Assembly (NCBI RefSeq): GCF_003255815.1
Contig: NC_037670.1
Location: 55,163,809-55,227,808 of the forward strand
Source of the DNA: Theropithecus gelada
Taxonomy: Eukaryota; Chordata; Mammalia; Primates; Cercopithecidae
Length of the DNA: 64,000 bases
Direction: 5' to 3'
In this document: positions 1 to 11,770 of the stretch, in pieces
Layout: every line of letters begins with the position of its first letter
How positions within the stretch are numbered: the stretch's first letter is position 1
The notes under the pieces: generated by a model
Told to the model about the DNA's origin: nothing
What the model saw: only the letters and a program-made list of their open reading frames with translations
The model's database searches: none
Translations under genes and position numbers: made by a program

Positions 1-1256
1 GTTAGAGCTAGAGGGTAATTTTTTCAAAGATGGCACTCAACTCCACTTATTTACCTGTCAACAAATACAGAACTGAACTGTTAGCCATAAGCACTTTACA
101 AACAGACTCAGGAAACTATGCAGTAGACAATAACATAGCTTAACCAGACTCTGAAAAACAGATACATATTTTGGTTCACACTTGTACAAAGAGAACAGTC
201 ATGTCTGCATGACTTAAGGTTCTCTAAACACAACTGTTTTATGTTTTAGACCCCTAGAGTGTGCCAGTTTACCACATCAGGGAGGAATCAAGGAATGTGC
301 TTCTTCTGAAGAACCAAGGGCAAGTGGGGTAAGGGTGGCTACAGGGAATGCTCTGGGCAGAAGAGCTGCCTCAGGTTTTTGTGGGAATGAAAATTACCTG
401 TTGCAAGTAAGCAATGCCTAGGGTTTATCTAGTTTGAGGTTCAAAACAAAGGAGAGAATTATTTCCTTCCTCGAGCTCTTCCCAAAGCAATATGCACATC
501 TCATAATCAAATCTCAAGTAGTACAAAGAGATAACCAATTATCTAAAAATTTAATTTACATACATGTTGGCCTGGATTAAAAACAAAAAAGTTAGTTTCC
601 ATAAATAGCAGACTTTAGTGCTGTATGACCCAATGACTAAAATAAAACCAGAAAGTCTTTACTGAAAGCTCAAGGATAAAAATGAACACTGGCTGACTAT
701 TGAACTCCACATCTGACAATAATTACTGACAGTTTAAAAATGTATATCCAAAATATAACCTCAAAAGGACCAGGTTTTTTTGTCCAACAGAACAGCTCAA
801 AATGTTGAGGCATTATTTGTTTGGATTATGATGGGTTATTCTCAAAGTTTATTTATCTAGAAGGGGAAAGTGATTATAGAAAAATACTTGAAATAATTTG
901 CCAATGAAGTCGCAGATTCTAGCAATAATCCACATCTTAGATTTTTAAGTGTGTAGTTTCATAGTTTAAACAAATTCTGTCAAAGAGCTATTCAATATAC
1001 TTTATCACCATAACTTTCCATGAAAACCAAATAAAAATCACATCTGAATGATTTACTTCTATGCTTTTATCTGATTGTATACATATGATGTACTACACAT
1101 CCAAGTACAAGAGGCAGTTATCCTCTCTGAGAGGTGCAAGAGTTGTTCTTTCATGAATGCCCTCTAACAGTGAAACTGGCAATTTTTATATATGCATTCA
1201 TGTGCATATACGTGTACTTCAAAAAGCAAAGCGTCATCTGTTCGTCCATTGTTAAC
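1..1256 (-). pseudogene. probable 3' UTR of the MAPK1IP1L retrocopy
   Basis: This stretch directly follows the stop codon of the MAPK1IP1L-like copy when read on the minus strand. I see no Alu, L1 or other interspersed repeat in it and no open frame of note, which fits untranslated sequence carried along in a retrocopied mRNA. No poly(A) tract is visible, so the 3' end of the copy would lie beyond the left edge of the window. The UTR assignment is inferred from position only. Confidence 0.45.
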
Positions 1257-1993
1257 TTAATGGTAAGAGTGGGGACCACCAGGCATCGGTGGAGCGCCAG
1301 AAGGTCCTGAAGGCACTTGGAAAGGATCACTGGGAGTAGGATAGAGTCCCGGTGTGGGATACAATCCTGTAGGGGCAGGATATGGTGTGGTGGTCCTCAG
1401 GCTCCTGGTGGATTGGTGCCCCGTGGAACAGGTGGTGCTGGCCCAGAGGCTTGGGGACGAGGAGGAGCGGGATATGGCCCTGGAGATGGATATGGCATAT
1501 TAGGGGTAGGATACTGCCCTCCCATTCCTGGCTCCCAAGGTCCAGAAGACATGGATCCCCATGGACCTAAAGGACCAGCTGCAGCTGGATCTGTGGGTGC
1601 ACCATATGGTCTGGGTAGCTCTGGAAAGGGCATATTTGGTGTAGGATATGGCCCTGTGGAGCCAGGGCCTGGCACTGTTGGGGCTGGATAAGGACCACCG
1701 GGTGGGGGGCATGATGGTTCCGAAGGAAGAAAGAGTGCTGGGTGTCCTGGAGGTGGTCCGGTGGGAGGCATGGAAGGATACATTCCTGTTGGTGCTGGTC
1801 CAAAAGGCACAGTAGAGGGTGTTGCACTTGGTGGGAGTCCAGATGGCACCGAAGGTGGAGCTCTCGGATTATTCCAAGGGCTGGAGCCTGGCCAGCCTTG
1901 AGGAGGTTGGCCAGGTTTTGTATTGCTCACAGCAGAGGTTTTGGCAGGGGAGTGTTCAGGTAGTGTATCTGCCAACGAAAATTCACCAGACAT
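1257..1993 (-). pseudogene. MAPK1IP1L: MAPK1IP1L processed pseudogene (coding part)
   Basis: Read on the minus strand from an ATG at 1991-1993, the frame encodes a Pro/Gly-rich protein (MSGEFSLADTLPEHSPAKTS, then many PYP, GPYP and PTPNMP repeats). I recognise it as MAPK-interacting and spindle-stabilising protein-like, a ~245-residue protein whose family binds MAP kinases. It is a dead copy. Codon 199, Trp in the parent as I recall it, is TGA at 1397-1399. One base is missing near 1387-1388, shifting the last ~45 codons; reading through the shift restores the expected C-terminus ending GGPHSYH and a TAA at 1257-1259. The span of 737 bases equals 245 codons plus stop minus one base. Several substitutions are also present. 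Uninterrupted coding sequence continuing into 5' UTR supports a retrocopy. Confidence 0.9.
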
Positions 1994-2140
1994 TTTCCCG
2001 GCAATATCCGAGACCGCGGTAGGGTCTAGAAGCGGCGATGGATCTGAGGGACTGGGCCCTGAAGAAGCGGGCGCAGGCTGACTGACAGCAGGGAAAGCAG
2101 CCGACCATCTTAATTTCTTAATTGACATGGTGACTGTTTA
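1994..2140 (-). pseudogene. 5' UTR-like leader of the MAPK1IP1L retrocopy
   Basis: GC-rich sequence immediately upstream of the MAPK1IP1L-like start on the minus strand. It stays open in the same frame up to an ATG at 2128, but residues before the MSGEFS start are not part of the known protein as I remember it, so this is most likely transcribed leader copied with the mRNA. Composition falls abruptly to AT-rich L1 sequence near 2,140, which I take as the 5' boundary of the retrocopy. Confidence 0.55.
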
Positions 2141-4060
2141 AGAACATGTTGTTTAATTTCTTTGTAATTTTAGTTTCTGAAATTCTTCTTCATATTGATT
2201 TGTAGTTTCATTCTACTGTGGTTTTAAAAGGTAGTTGATATAATTTTGATTTTGGGGGGTACTTTGTTGAGACTTGTTTTATTGCCTACCACATGGTCTA
2301 TGTTGCAGAATGTTCTATGTTTTGATGACAGGAGTGTATATTCTATGGTTGAGTGGGAAGCATGTTCTGTAAATGTCTTTTAGGTCTATTGGGTCTAAAG
2401 TCCGATTTAAGTCCAATAATTATTTCTCAGCTTTTCTATTTCAATGGTCTCTCAATGCTGTGAGTAGAATTTCTAATTTCTCCACTATTATTGTATTGCT
2501 GTCTATCTATTTCTACAGGTTTAGTAATTTTTTTAAAAATCTGGGTGTTTTGATGTTGGGCGCATATATATTTAGGATTATTATATCCTCTTGCTGAATT
2601 GATTCTTTATTATTGGATGATTACCTTCTTTATCCTTTTTGTTACTGTTTTTTATTTAAAATCTGTTTTATTTGATGTAAATATGGATACTTCTGTTTGC
2701 TTTTGGTTTCTGTTTGTGTTAATATATTCCTCCCTTTACTTTTAGTCTATATGTGTCTTACAAGTAAGGTGAGATTCTTGTAGGCAACATAGTATTGAAT
2801 CAACTTTTCTTATCCATTTGCTAAATCTATACCACATAATGGGGAATTTAATTGATTTGTATTCAAGGTTAATATTGACATGTAAGGTTTTGTTTCTGTC
2901 ATAATGTTGTTTTCTATTTTTTAATCTATTTATATTTGTGGTTTGATAAAATTCTGTCGTGTTGTGATTTGATGTTTTTTCTTTTTCTCTTTTGTTTTTT
3001 AAGATGTATTTTATACTTTTACATGTTTTAATGATGGTGAATATCAATCTTTTGTTTTTATATTAGAAATCCTTTGAACTTCTCTCATAGGCCCAGCCTA
3101 GTAGTAATTAGTTTCCCCAGCATTTATTTGTCAGGGCAAGACTTTATTTCTTCTTCATTTGTGAAGGTTAATCTAGCTTAATGTAAAATTTTTGGCTGGC
3201 AGTTTCTTTTCCTTTCAACATTAAAAGTGCCATCGCATTCTCTTCTGGCCAGTAAAGTTTCTGTTGAGAAGTCTGCTGTTAGTCTGATGTGGTTTCCTTT
3301 ATAAATGACTAGATGCTATTCTTTTACTGATTTTAGAATTATTTCTTGCACTTTAGATATTCTGATTATCGTATGCCATGATGAACCCCTTTTGCAATGT
3401 ATTTTGCTGTGATTGCTGGGCTTCCTGTATATGGATGTCTAACTCTGTTGCTAGGTTTGAGAAGTTTTCTTAAACTTTATTTTCAATTATTTTCTTAAAT
3501 AGGTTTTCTAAAATGTTGATGTTTTTTACCCCTCAAAAACACTGATAATTTGTAAGTTTAGTCACTATATTTAGTCCCAAACATCTCAAAGTCTTTGTTC
3601 ATGCTCTTTTATTCTTTTTTCCTTATTTTTGTCTGAGTAGATTATTTTGAAAGACCTGTTTTCAAGTTCTGAAAATTCGTTTTATTCCTGTTCTCGTCTA
3701 TTATTGAATCTTTAAATGTATTTTCTTTTTCCTTCAATAAACCTCCATAATTTTTGTTTGGATTTCTTTTAAAAGATATCTGCCTCCTTGATACATTTCT
3801 CATTCATTCTCTGAATTTATTTATTTATTTTTGTATTGGCTTTCAGATTTCTCTTGCATCTCTTTGAGCTTCTTTAAAATCTATTTTTTGAAAGTCTTTT
3901 AAAGTCTGATATTTCAATGAATTTTTTTGCTAGAATACTGGAAAATTATTGTGTTCTTTTGAACGTGTCATAAACCTTGCTTTTCCATGCTTCCTGTGTT
4001 TTTATATTGATTTCTGCACATCTGGAGCAACAGTTTCTTCTTTTTATTTTGAATTTACAT
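2141..4060 (-). mobile_element. old L1 (LINE-1) fragment, antisense
   Basis: The plus strand shows typical reverse-complement L1 ORF2/3' motifs, such as TTGAGACTTGTTTTATTGCC, the text around TATTCTATGGTTGAGTGGGAAGCATG, and GAGAAGTCTGCTGTTAGTCTGATG. It is highly diverged with no long frame, which fits an L1M-age element. The MAPK1IP1L retrocopy abuts its left end, so the retrocopy may have inserted into or beside it. Subfamily and exact ends cannot be fixed by eye. Confidence 0.75.
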
Positions 4061-4187
4061 TCATTGGAGGAAGCTTACTTTTTGAAGTTATTACCATGAT
4101 GTTTATTGCATAGGGCCATTTGACTTTACTTTTAGGTTTGTGCAGTGGGAAAGACTCTGTATACATTTCTTGAGTATAAACAAATAT

Positions 4188-4226
4188 ATATACACACACA
4201 CGTGTGTGTGCGTGTGTGTGCGTACA
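4188..4226. repeat. (TA)(CA)/(TG) dinucleotide microsatellite
   Basis: Short alternating purine-pyrimidine run: TATATA, then CACACACA, then GTGTGTGTGCGTGTGTG. It is self-complementary in part (CA repeats followed by TG repeats), so it can form a hairpin or Z-DNA. Confidence 0.85.
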
Positions 4227-4369
4227 GCAAATACAATGTTTTATTGGCATAGGAGTCATCTTTTATCTTAGGTTGATTTTTAAAACTGAGTCTCAGAAAA
4301 CAATTAATGTATCTTTGTTGTTTTGGTCATTGAGGTACAGCACAGTATGACACCTGACTTAATAGGGTG

Positions 4370-4535
4370 AGGGGTTAGGATGGGGGTGGAAGATGAGAAA
4401 TTACTTAATGGTTGTAATGTACATTATTTGAGTGATGCATGCCCTACAAGCCCTGACCTCACCACAATGGAATACATGCATGTAATTGAATTACACTTGT
4501 ACCCCATACATTTGTATAAATAACTTAAAAAGAAC
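4370..4535 (+). mobile_element. L1 3' end fragment, sense
   Basis: The text TAATGGTTGTAATGTACATTATTTGAGTGATG, followed by the segment ending CACTTGTACCCCATACATTTGTATAAATAA, matches the 3' UTR end of L1PB/L1MA-type elements, followed by a weak A-rich tail. Orientation is opposite to the L1 fragment to its left. Confidence 0.65.
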
Positions 4536-4609
4536 CACAAGAGTTTGCTATCTTGCTTGTTCATAAATACAAATACATTATGAATGCTTCCCATGACATT
4601 AACTATTAT

Positions 4610-5225
4610 TGATGCAGGAGTTAAAAATAAATTTTAATTTTAATAAAAGCAGACCCCAAATTACTTCTTTTCTAATATAGAGCAGTGTGTAAAATTGAGC
4701 TGCAGACATAGATAAGCAAGATGGAAGCTTGCACAAATAAATGCTGGCAGCTGTGCCAGTAGGAAAACGTGCTACCTGGGGACTAGGCATGTTCAGAATG
4801 GTGGCTCTATGTTCCATTTCCTTTGTAAACCATGTGTACAGTAAGAAGCAGGCAACATGGTGGCAGGCAACAGGGCACCACCCAGGCAAAGACTCCATTT
4901 ACATAATAGAAGATTAGGTGGGGGCAGCCAGCTTCCTCGTGCACTGTATAAACATCACACCTGGCCCAACCAATCTTTGGGCCCTATGTAAATCAGCCAC
5001 TGCCTCCTCAAGCCAGTCTATAAAATCTGGTGCACTTTGCTCCAGGCCGGAAGTCCACTCGGGCAACCCTCTCCCTCACAGGAGAGAGAGCTATTTTCCT
5101 TTCTCTTTCTTTTGCCTATTAAACCTCTACTTCTAAACCCACTTCTTGTGTGTCCACATACTCAATTTCCTTGGCATGAGATGACAAAACTCAAGTATTT
5201 ACCCCAGACAGATGACACTGCTTCA
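4610..5225 (+). mobile_element. solo LTR of a class I (ERV1-type) endogenous retrovirus
   Basis: A 616-bp block begins TG (4610) and ends CA (5225). It is flanked by the 4-bp direct repeat TTAT at 4606-4609 and 5226-5229; a 4-bp duplication is typical of gammaretrovirus-like (ERV1) insertions. Inside, TATAAAA (~5020) lies upstream of a CT-rich stretch and a polyadenylation-like ATTAAA (~5118), followed by a GT-rich segment, the usual U3-R-U5 order. No internal viral sequence is attached, so this is an LTR left by recombination. The family name was not determined. Confidence 0.8.
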
Positions 5226-5349
5226 TTATTTTATAAGTGATAAATTTATTAGTTAAAATTTCTGTATTAAGAAATATAGCACATTTTAAGGCTGCTGATG
5301 CACAGTGCAATAACTGCCATATACAAATATGACACCACTTACACTTAGA

Positions 5350-5668
5350 GCCCAGGCACAGAGACTCACACCAGTAATCCCAGCACTTTAGGCTCCCAGG
5401 GCAGGTGGATCACTTGAAGTCAGGAGTTTGAGATCAGCCTGACCAAAATGGTGAAACCCCATCTCTACTAAAAATACAATTTTTTTTTTTAGTAGAAAAA
5501 AACCTTTTTTCTATTAGTGGGGATGGTGGTGCATTCTTGTAACCCTACAAGGATGAGTCAAGAGAATCGCTTGAACCCAGGAGGCAGAGGATGCAGTGAG
5601 TTGAGATCACATCACTCCAGCCTGGGTGACAGAGTGAGACTCTGTCTCAAAAAAAAAAAAAAAAAAAA
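5350..5668 (+). mobile_element. Alu element, sense
   Basis: Full-length dimeric Alu with poly(A) tail at 5649-5668. The middle A-rich region carries an unusual T/A-rich expansion (5480-5513, a T run, AGTAG, an A run, then a T run). Divergence suggests AluJ or old AluS. Confidence 0.93.
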
Positions 5669-5689
5669 GTATTACAAAACTCTTGTTTC

Positions 5690-6000
5690 CCTACACTTAC
5701 CATTTATCAACAGTTTAATGATATATGTCATTTTTAAATACATTTTCCATTTTGGTATGTCAAAAAACTGGCATCTCATTATTTTAATATGCATTTTAGT
5801 AACTATTCAGGTAACTTGGTTTTATATATGTTTAGTGTATTACTTTTTGAATTGCCTAGTCATGTCTTCTGCTTATTTTGCTATTCAATTATGTAACATT
5901 TTAGTGATTCATATGAGCTCCCCATTATAGTAACCATTTGTCCAAAATTATTATTTATATATCTCCATTCAGATTCCAGTGTTCACTCTCAATGTTTTTG
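5690..6000 (-). mobile_element. probable L1M fragment, antisense
   Basis: AT-rich text such as GAATTGCCTAGTCATGTCTTC and CTTATTTTGCTATTCAATTATG resembles the reverse complement of old L1ME/L1M ORF2 sequence (the GAATTGCCTGTTCATATC motif). It is heavily decayed. Confidence 0.45.
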
Positions 6001-6289
6001 AGAAAAAAGGAGTTCCTTCCCTCTAAAGATTTCCACTCCCTAAAGAGCTTAAATAAGTACCAATTACTAAAACACAATTAGGGAAGTTTAAACATTACCT
6101 AATTACACTTTATTTGTGGAAAATAAATATTCTCCCCTTTCCATTATTATTTAATCATGTATAGAAGGAGCCCATACATTCTGGGCTGAAAAATCTCTTT
6201 TAAAAAAGGGAAAATGTATTCTGTCAAAGAGGGTACGAAATTCCAAGTTCACACTGAACTTTGCTAGAAACATTGCCTTTAGGTTAGCC
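6001..6289. other. unassigned AT-rich sequence
   Basis: No gene, repeat family or structured element recognised. Confidence 0.4.
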
Positions 6290-6750
6290 ATGTTCTTTCT
6301 GAAACACAGAGCTGCTCACATCACAGCCTTGTTCCAAAACATTTGATGGCTCATAGCAGCCAACACAACAGATCCCCCATTCATTTTTCCAAGGTCAACA
6401 CCTCTTACTATCACAACTCTACACAACACTTCCAATCTCTATTCGCTACTCACACTCCACTTCTTGTCCTACTGTGTCCTCAAATAAGCCTCATATTTTT
6501 ATACTCCAATGCCTATACTTAAACTGTTTTTTTCCTAAATGTACATTTTCCCTTTCACACATCTTTCTCCTCCACATGGCAAACCCTGCACATTTGAGAG
6601 CATTACTTTCTTCTCCACTTGGATGTCCTCCATGTGTTCTTGCTGGTTGTGAGGCACTGATGAGTTTTAGAACTGGAACCATATTTTATCCATCTTTGCA
6701 GTTCTAGAGCCTTGCACTGGGGTAATTGTTAATAAATGGTTCCCAATGCA
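6290..6750 (+). mobile_element. probable L2 (LINE-2) 3' fragment, sense
   Basis: Text running through CACACATCTTTCTCCTCCACATGG, the GAACTGGAACCATATTTTATCC segment, CTTTGCAGTTCTAGAGCCTTG and TTAATAAATGGTT follows the order of an L2 3' end (drug-store-style 'last seen' tail with AATAAATG). Confidence 0.55.
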
Positions 6751-7879
6751 AGCTTGCTGATGGTGATATTCAGCAGATGAGAAAATGAGCCAGAATGCCT
6801 GTCTACTAATCCAGATTGCTTTTCACGATTATTTTGCTAAAACTCCCCCATTGTCATTAGCAAAATAACAATGATAATAATGATACTAGTACTAAATACA
6901 CAAGATAAGTCAGTTATAATTGAGCTGGTAGCATGCGCGACTTAAATTTTCTATTTCTTGCTGGTTTCAAGATAGTCCTTATCCACAGATAGGAAAAAAA
7001 CAGGAAAGAGACCCTCAAGTGCTTCTCACAATGCAAACTCTTCCAATTCTATAACCTGCTCAGGTACCATCATACAACAAATGAGGCACACTGGTGACCC
7101 CCATCTCAAACGCACTCTAAGAGAGATAGAAAATCTTCCTCTCACTGTCCTCCAGTACACGTGACTCCTCCTGCTTCAAAAACAACAACAAAATAATATC
7201 TCCCAGAGGCTATCACACTTGAACTTGAACAAATTTTTAGATTTGATTAGTAATTAGGTCAATACAGTTGTTGCCGTTACTTGACTCATATCACATTTAT
7301 AAACCTCTTGGGATCACCCCAATACAAGTTCTGAGGCAAAACCTTGAGTTTCTATATCATGTAAAATAACAATAACCTCTCATAACATAAAAAAATGGAT
7401 CTGTTCTCAAGGCATTGGCCCTACCCAACAAAACTAAATTTCCCAAACACTTATAAAGTTTACAGCTTCAAGTCTCTTCAAAAGTAAGCTACATATGAGT
7501 CTTTGAACAGGGCTCAGCACTTTCAATGAGGTTAAAAGTAAGTGTCCACAAGGGAGGTTTTAAAAGACAAGAGAGTCCCCCACTATCCACCACACAGAAG
7601 ACCATCAGAATGTCAGAGTCCATGCCCACTTCTCCACTTCTAGGACATCTCCCACCATGTGAAAGACCATCTCTATTCCACACCCTAACCTTTCCAATGA
7701 GAACAGGGTAAAAATTCAGTCTTTGGCAGGACTTGTCCAAGGTTTCACTCTACTTTGCCCCTGGATCTCACTCTGCCAGCCTTCTGCTTTAGTGTCTTGT
7801 TGACCTCCCCTTTTCTAAGGGCATACAAATCCCAGTCAGTTCTTTCCATGTACTAACACCCCCTCCGAAAGCCCCTCCC
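6751..7879. other. intergenic sequence, no feature recognised
   Basis: Mixed-composition DNA. Short open frames on both strands near 7.49-7.74 kb overlap each other, lack recognisable domains, and look like chance frames. Confidence 0.4.
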
Positions 7880-8104
7880 TCCACAAAACATCCATCTCTT
7901 CCTGACCATCACGGAAGTGAAGGCCTAACTTATGTTGCCAAATACTAGCTAGAATGTGCTGTAATCTATTTCTGGAAGCTAGAACCCTGTGCTGACACAC
8001 TTGTTTTTCTCTTTTGGTGTGCCCATTATTTCCCTTGATGAGCCTCACAGGGAGGACTCTGCACACAGGAGGTTTTCACTTAGTGTTTGTTCGGTGAATG
8101 GATC
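7880..8104 (+). mobile_element. possible L2 fragment, sense
   Basis: The end CACTTAGTGTTTGTTCGGTG, followed by AATGG, resembles the L2 terminal motif (TAAATGTTTGTTGAATGAATG). It is weak and old. Confidence 0.35.
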
Positions 8105-8129
8105 ATGACTCTGTGGCGGGTAGTCTGGA

Positions 8130-8335
8130 AGGGGTCAGAGTCATAGCCCTGGAGACACACTTAGCAGTTTGAGTTCTAATAGCTGGCCACCTCCCTGGGT
8201 CTCTATTTCCTCATTCGAATCCTGAGGATAATAATTACATCTACATCTCTGTGTAAAAGAGTTGTGATGAATGAATGAGATGACATAAGAAAAAAAAATA
8301 GGATGCTGGTAGCTAGTGCTCAATAACTGTTAGAT
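8130..8335 (+). mobile_element. MIR (SINE) fragment, sense
   Basis: Recognisable MIR order: AGAGTCATAGCCCTGGAGAC, GTTTGAGTTCTAATAGCTGG, CTCCCTGGGTCTCTATTTCC, then GTTGTGATGAATGAATGAG and a TAGTGCTCAATAACTGTTAG tail. Confidence 0.75.
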
Positions 8336-8673
8336 CTTATAACTTCTGCTCCTACTGCTATCACGCTGAGTGTGTTTTTACGTAAAAAAGCTAACAACCA
8401 ACAAAGGGTAAAAATTCAAGTATAACTTTAGATTCTTGACTTGTCAAACTGGAGACCGATTGGGGTAATAAGTGTGGCACAGGCAGAAGAGAAAATGAAA
8501 TACTTAATTTCTGGTTTATCTGATTTAAAGCAAATACAGGCAGGTCTGGCTAAGAAATGATTTTCATCAAAATTTGTCTGTAACATGGGTGCCATAGCTT
8601 AAACTTATTTAAAAATAGTCTAGACAGATTCATTTGTAATATAAGCATGTCATAGTTTCTGATGTTTTGGACT
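8336..8673. other. intergenic sequence, no feature recognised
   Basis: Nothing recognisable on either strand. Confidence 0.4.
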
Positions 8674-8685
8674 GGATTTCTGTTT

Positions 8686-8994
8686 GTTTGTTTGTCTGTT
8701 TATTTATTTTTGAGATGGAGTCTCACTCTGTCACCCAGGCTGGAGTACAGTGGTACAATCTTGGCTTGCTGCAAACTTTGCCTCCCAGGTTCAAGCAAGT
8801 CTCCTGTCTCAGCCTCCCAAATAGCTGGGATTTCAGGCACCTGCCACCATGCCCGGCTAATTTTTGTATTTTTAGTAGAGATGAGGTTTTGGCATGTTGG
8901 CCAGGCTGGTCTCAAAGTCCTGACCTCCGGTGATGTACCTGCCTCGGCCTCCCAAAGTGCTGGGATTACAGGCATGAGCCACCAACCCCAGCCA
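8686..8994 (-). mobile_element. Alu element, antisense, with (TTTG)n/(TTTA)n tail
   Basis: Complete reverse-complement Alu ending at the GGCTGGGG-type head. Target duplications GGATTTCTGTTT lie at 8674-8685 and 8995-9006. The tail (plus strand left end) is (GTTT)n then (ATTT)n rather than pure T. Confidence 0.95.
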
Positions 8995-9104
8995 GGATTT
9001 CTGTTTTTTCAGTTTTTTTGAAGAGACACAAGAGACAGCACTAGCTACTATCAGACTTCTTAGAGATAAGCTGGTCCAGTGAGATTTTACAAAATTTGAT
9101 TTCT

Positions 9105-9406
9105 GCCAGGCATGGTGGCTCATGACTGTAATCCCAGCACTCTGGGAGGCTGAGGTGGGCAGATCACCTGAGGTTAAGAGTTTGAAACCAACCTGGCCAA
9201 CATGGTGAAACCCTGTCTCTACTAAAAATACAAAAGTTAGCTAGGCATGGTGGTGGGTGCCTGTAATCCCAACTACTTGGGAGGCTGAGGCAGGAGAATT
9301 GCTTGAACCTGCGAGGCAGAGGTTGCCCTGTGCTGAGATCGCCCTACTGCACTCCAGCCTGGGTGACCAAAAAAAAAAAAAAAAAAAGAAGAAAAGAAAA
9401 GAAAAA
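9105..9406 (+). mobile_element. Alu element, sense
   Basis: Full dimer from GCCAGGCATGGTGGCTCATG to an A tail that has degenerated to (GAAAA)n at ~9387-9406. Confidence 0.95.
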
Positions 9407-9806
9407 TCACTTACTGTAAAGGTAATAATGAAACAAATCAGAATCTATAAACATAAGAATTTGATCAGTGCTAACCACTCCACTTTCCCAGTGTACATAT
9501 ACTTCTCCCTTTTTCTTGAGCATAACACAAAACAAACATGTGGCCACTCACCATCTACTCTCCAAAAGCAAGCTTCAGAACACACAGACCACCATGCTCA
9601 CCCCATCTACATCTAGAGCTGCTTTAAAAAAGAGGCAAAATCAATGACAAACTGAGAAAGTGAGTGACTATTCTGTTCTCAGCACTTACTGTCACAAGAA
9701 GATGAAACATGCACACGCATTCTCTCATTCTAAGGCAGAACATCCACTTTCCTGAGGAAAAGGTGATTTTACAGCATGTAACCCAATGCCACATTCTTAG
9801 CAAGAT
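9407..9806. other. intergenic sequence, no feature recognised
   Basis: No repeat or gene recognised. Open frames here extend out of the neighbouring Alus. Confidence 0.4.
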
Positions 9807-9818
9807 GACAGTGGTTGT

Positions 9819-10114
9819 TTTTTTTTTTTTTGGAACGGAGTCTCGGTCTGTCGCCCAGGCTGGAGTGCAATGACGCGATCTCCACTCACTGCAACCTCCA
9901 CCTCCCAGGTTCAATTGATTCTCCTGCCTCAGCCTCCCGAGTAGCCAGGATTGCAGGTGCACACCATTATGCCTGGCTAATTTTTTGTATTTTTTGTAGA
10001 GACGAGGTTTTGCCATGTTAGTCAGGCTGGTCACGAACTCCTGACCTCAAGTGATTCACCTGCCTTGGCCTCCCAAAGTGCTGGGATTACAGGTGTGAGC
10101 CACTGTGCCTAACC
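9819..10114 (-). mobile_element. Alu element, antisense
   Basis: Reverse-complement Alu from a T run to CACTGTGCCTAACC. Similar ACAGTGGTT sequences on both flanks (~9808 and ~10117) mark the target duplication. Confidence 0.95.
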
Positions 10115-11474
10115 AACAGTGGTTTTGAGTGTGCAAAGAATGAGCATATCACAGACACCCCTAAGACACGTTACATGGCCTGGCTTACCTGATACAATTT
10201 TTAATTTATCTGAAGTAAACTCACTAAAATTCAAAAACATATATTTCTTTATTCACTTATTTCATTAATTTTCTCAGGGACTTACAGAAAATATATTCAA
10301 CTTTCATTCACTTAATCTTACCACAATAGATGGTCTAACATATTTAGAAGACAGCTGTATGTAAGGCATGCCCATACCCCAAAGCATAGAAAATTCAACA
10401 CATCAGGGCCTTGAGGAAGCCAATACTATAACAGTGCAAATACACAAATATTTTTTAAAAATTCATCACCCAAAAGACAGCATGTGTGGTCACCACTATC
10501 TTGCACTCTTTAAAATAAGTAGCTATGCATGGCTTATCCAGAAGTTAGCTCATATATGCTTGTCACCAAAAATTGGTTCTAAACATACTATTGATTTCAA
10601 TCTTGGATATTCACAACAAGGCAATTGTCTGGTAAGTTATATTTATAAATAACTTATAATTAGGCTTCTAAACCCACATATATGGTTGGGTCACAGTGAG
10701 GCAAAGGACTCTGAGTTATTTGTAGAGTACCTTACAACTTAAATTTTCAAAAATCACACTTAAGCTTAGTTTTAGAAGTATTCTCTTTAGCATCTCTTCA
10801 CCAAGCTATTCCAATTTTAAAAAATGAGGAGTAAGGAGGGCTTTTTAAAGTTTTATTCCTTCCTATTCGGTTTATCTCATCTAATAAAGAGATGAAATAA
10901 AGTGTGGTGTCCGTCTTAATATAATTTTTGGTTGTGGTTATTCAGAAATATCCATGCTCCCAAGTAAGAGATGAAGAATCACGTTCTCCCCCAAATGGAG
11001 AGATTCACTGGGGCCCAAAGGGATGTTCAGGTTACATCTGTCAGGATTGACACCACAAAAGCGAACCTTCTTTGGAGCACAGTGGCGGTTACCTGAGGTT
11101 TTGGTGAGTCATTTGGATGACATTAGAGACAAGCATTACCCCAAATGACAGTCCCAATAAGACTTCCATGTGAGATTGTCTTAGAGGATTGTGGCCCAGT
11201 TCACACATAAGAGGATGGCTGTGCAGCCCAGGGAGACAGATATCTTGTCTCAGGAGCAGAAACGTTAATGTAAAAGATGGCCACTTGCTGAGTAGTTGAA
11301 GCACGCCCTGATGGAACTCTCTGGGGGTCAGATTGCACACTGTCTCCTGAGTTGCATAAAGCACAGAACAACATGTCTGCACTCCAGTTTCTAGCATGTA
11401 CCAACTCAGCAGAACACATCACAATCTATCTTGTTCCAAAAATATTTTATTTGCCATGGGAAAAAAATGAATTA
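10115..11474. other. intergenic sequence, no feature recognised
   Basis: 1.36 kb of mixed DNA. A somewhat GC-richer part (10,980-11,420) has a ~100-codon minus-strand frame overlapping another frame. No domain, splice-site pair or family is recognisable, so I do not call a gene. Confidence 0.4.
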
Positions 11475-11770
11475 GGCTGGGCATGATGGCTCATGCCTGT
11501 AATCCCAGCACTTTGGGAGGCCAAGGCTGGTGGTTCACAAGGTCAGAAGTTCGAAACCAGCCTGGCCAAAATGGTGAAGCCCTGTCTCTACTAAAAATAC
11601 AAAAATTAGCTGGGTGCGGTGGCAGGTTCCTGTAATCCCAGCTACTTGGGAGGCTGAGGAAGGAGAATCGCTTGAACCTGGGAGGTGGAGGTTTCAGTGA
11701 GCTGAGATTGTGCCACTGCACTCCAGCCCGGGTGACAGAGCGGGGGGGGGGGGGGGGGTAAAAAAAAAAG
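11475..11770 (+). mobile_element. Alu element, sense, with a G17 run before the tail
   Basis: Full Alu. At the 3' end, after GGTGACAGAGC, the usual GAGACTCCGTCTC segment is replaced by 17 consecutive G (11742-11758), TA, then an A run. Confidence 0.93.

Noticed and set aside
8662..9021. 119-codon plus-strand frame
   Set aside because: It is a translation of an antisense Alu (CASQIAGISG / ASQSAGITGMSH type text), a well-known false protein.
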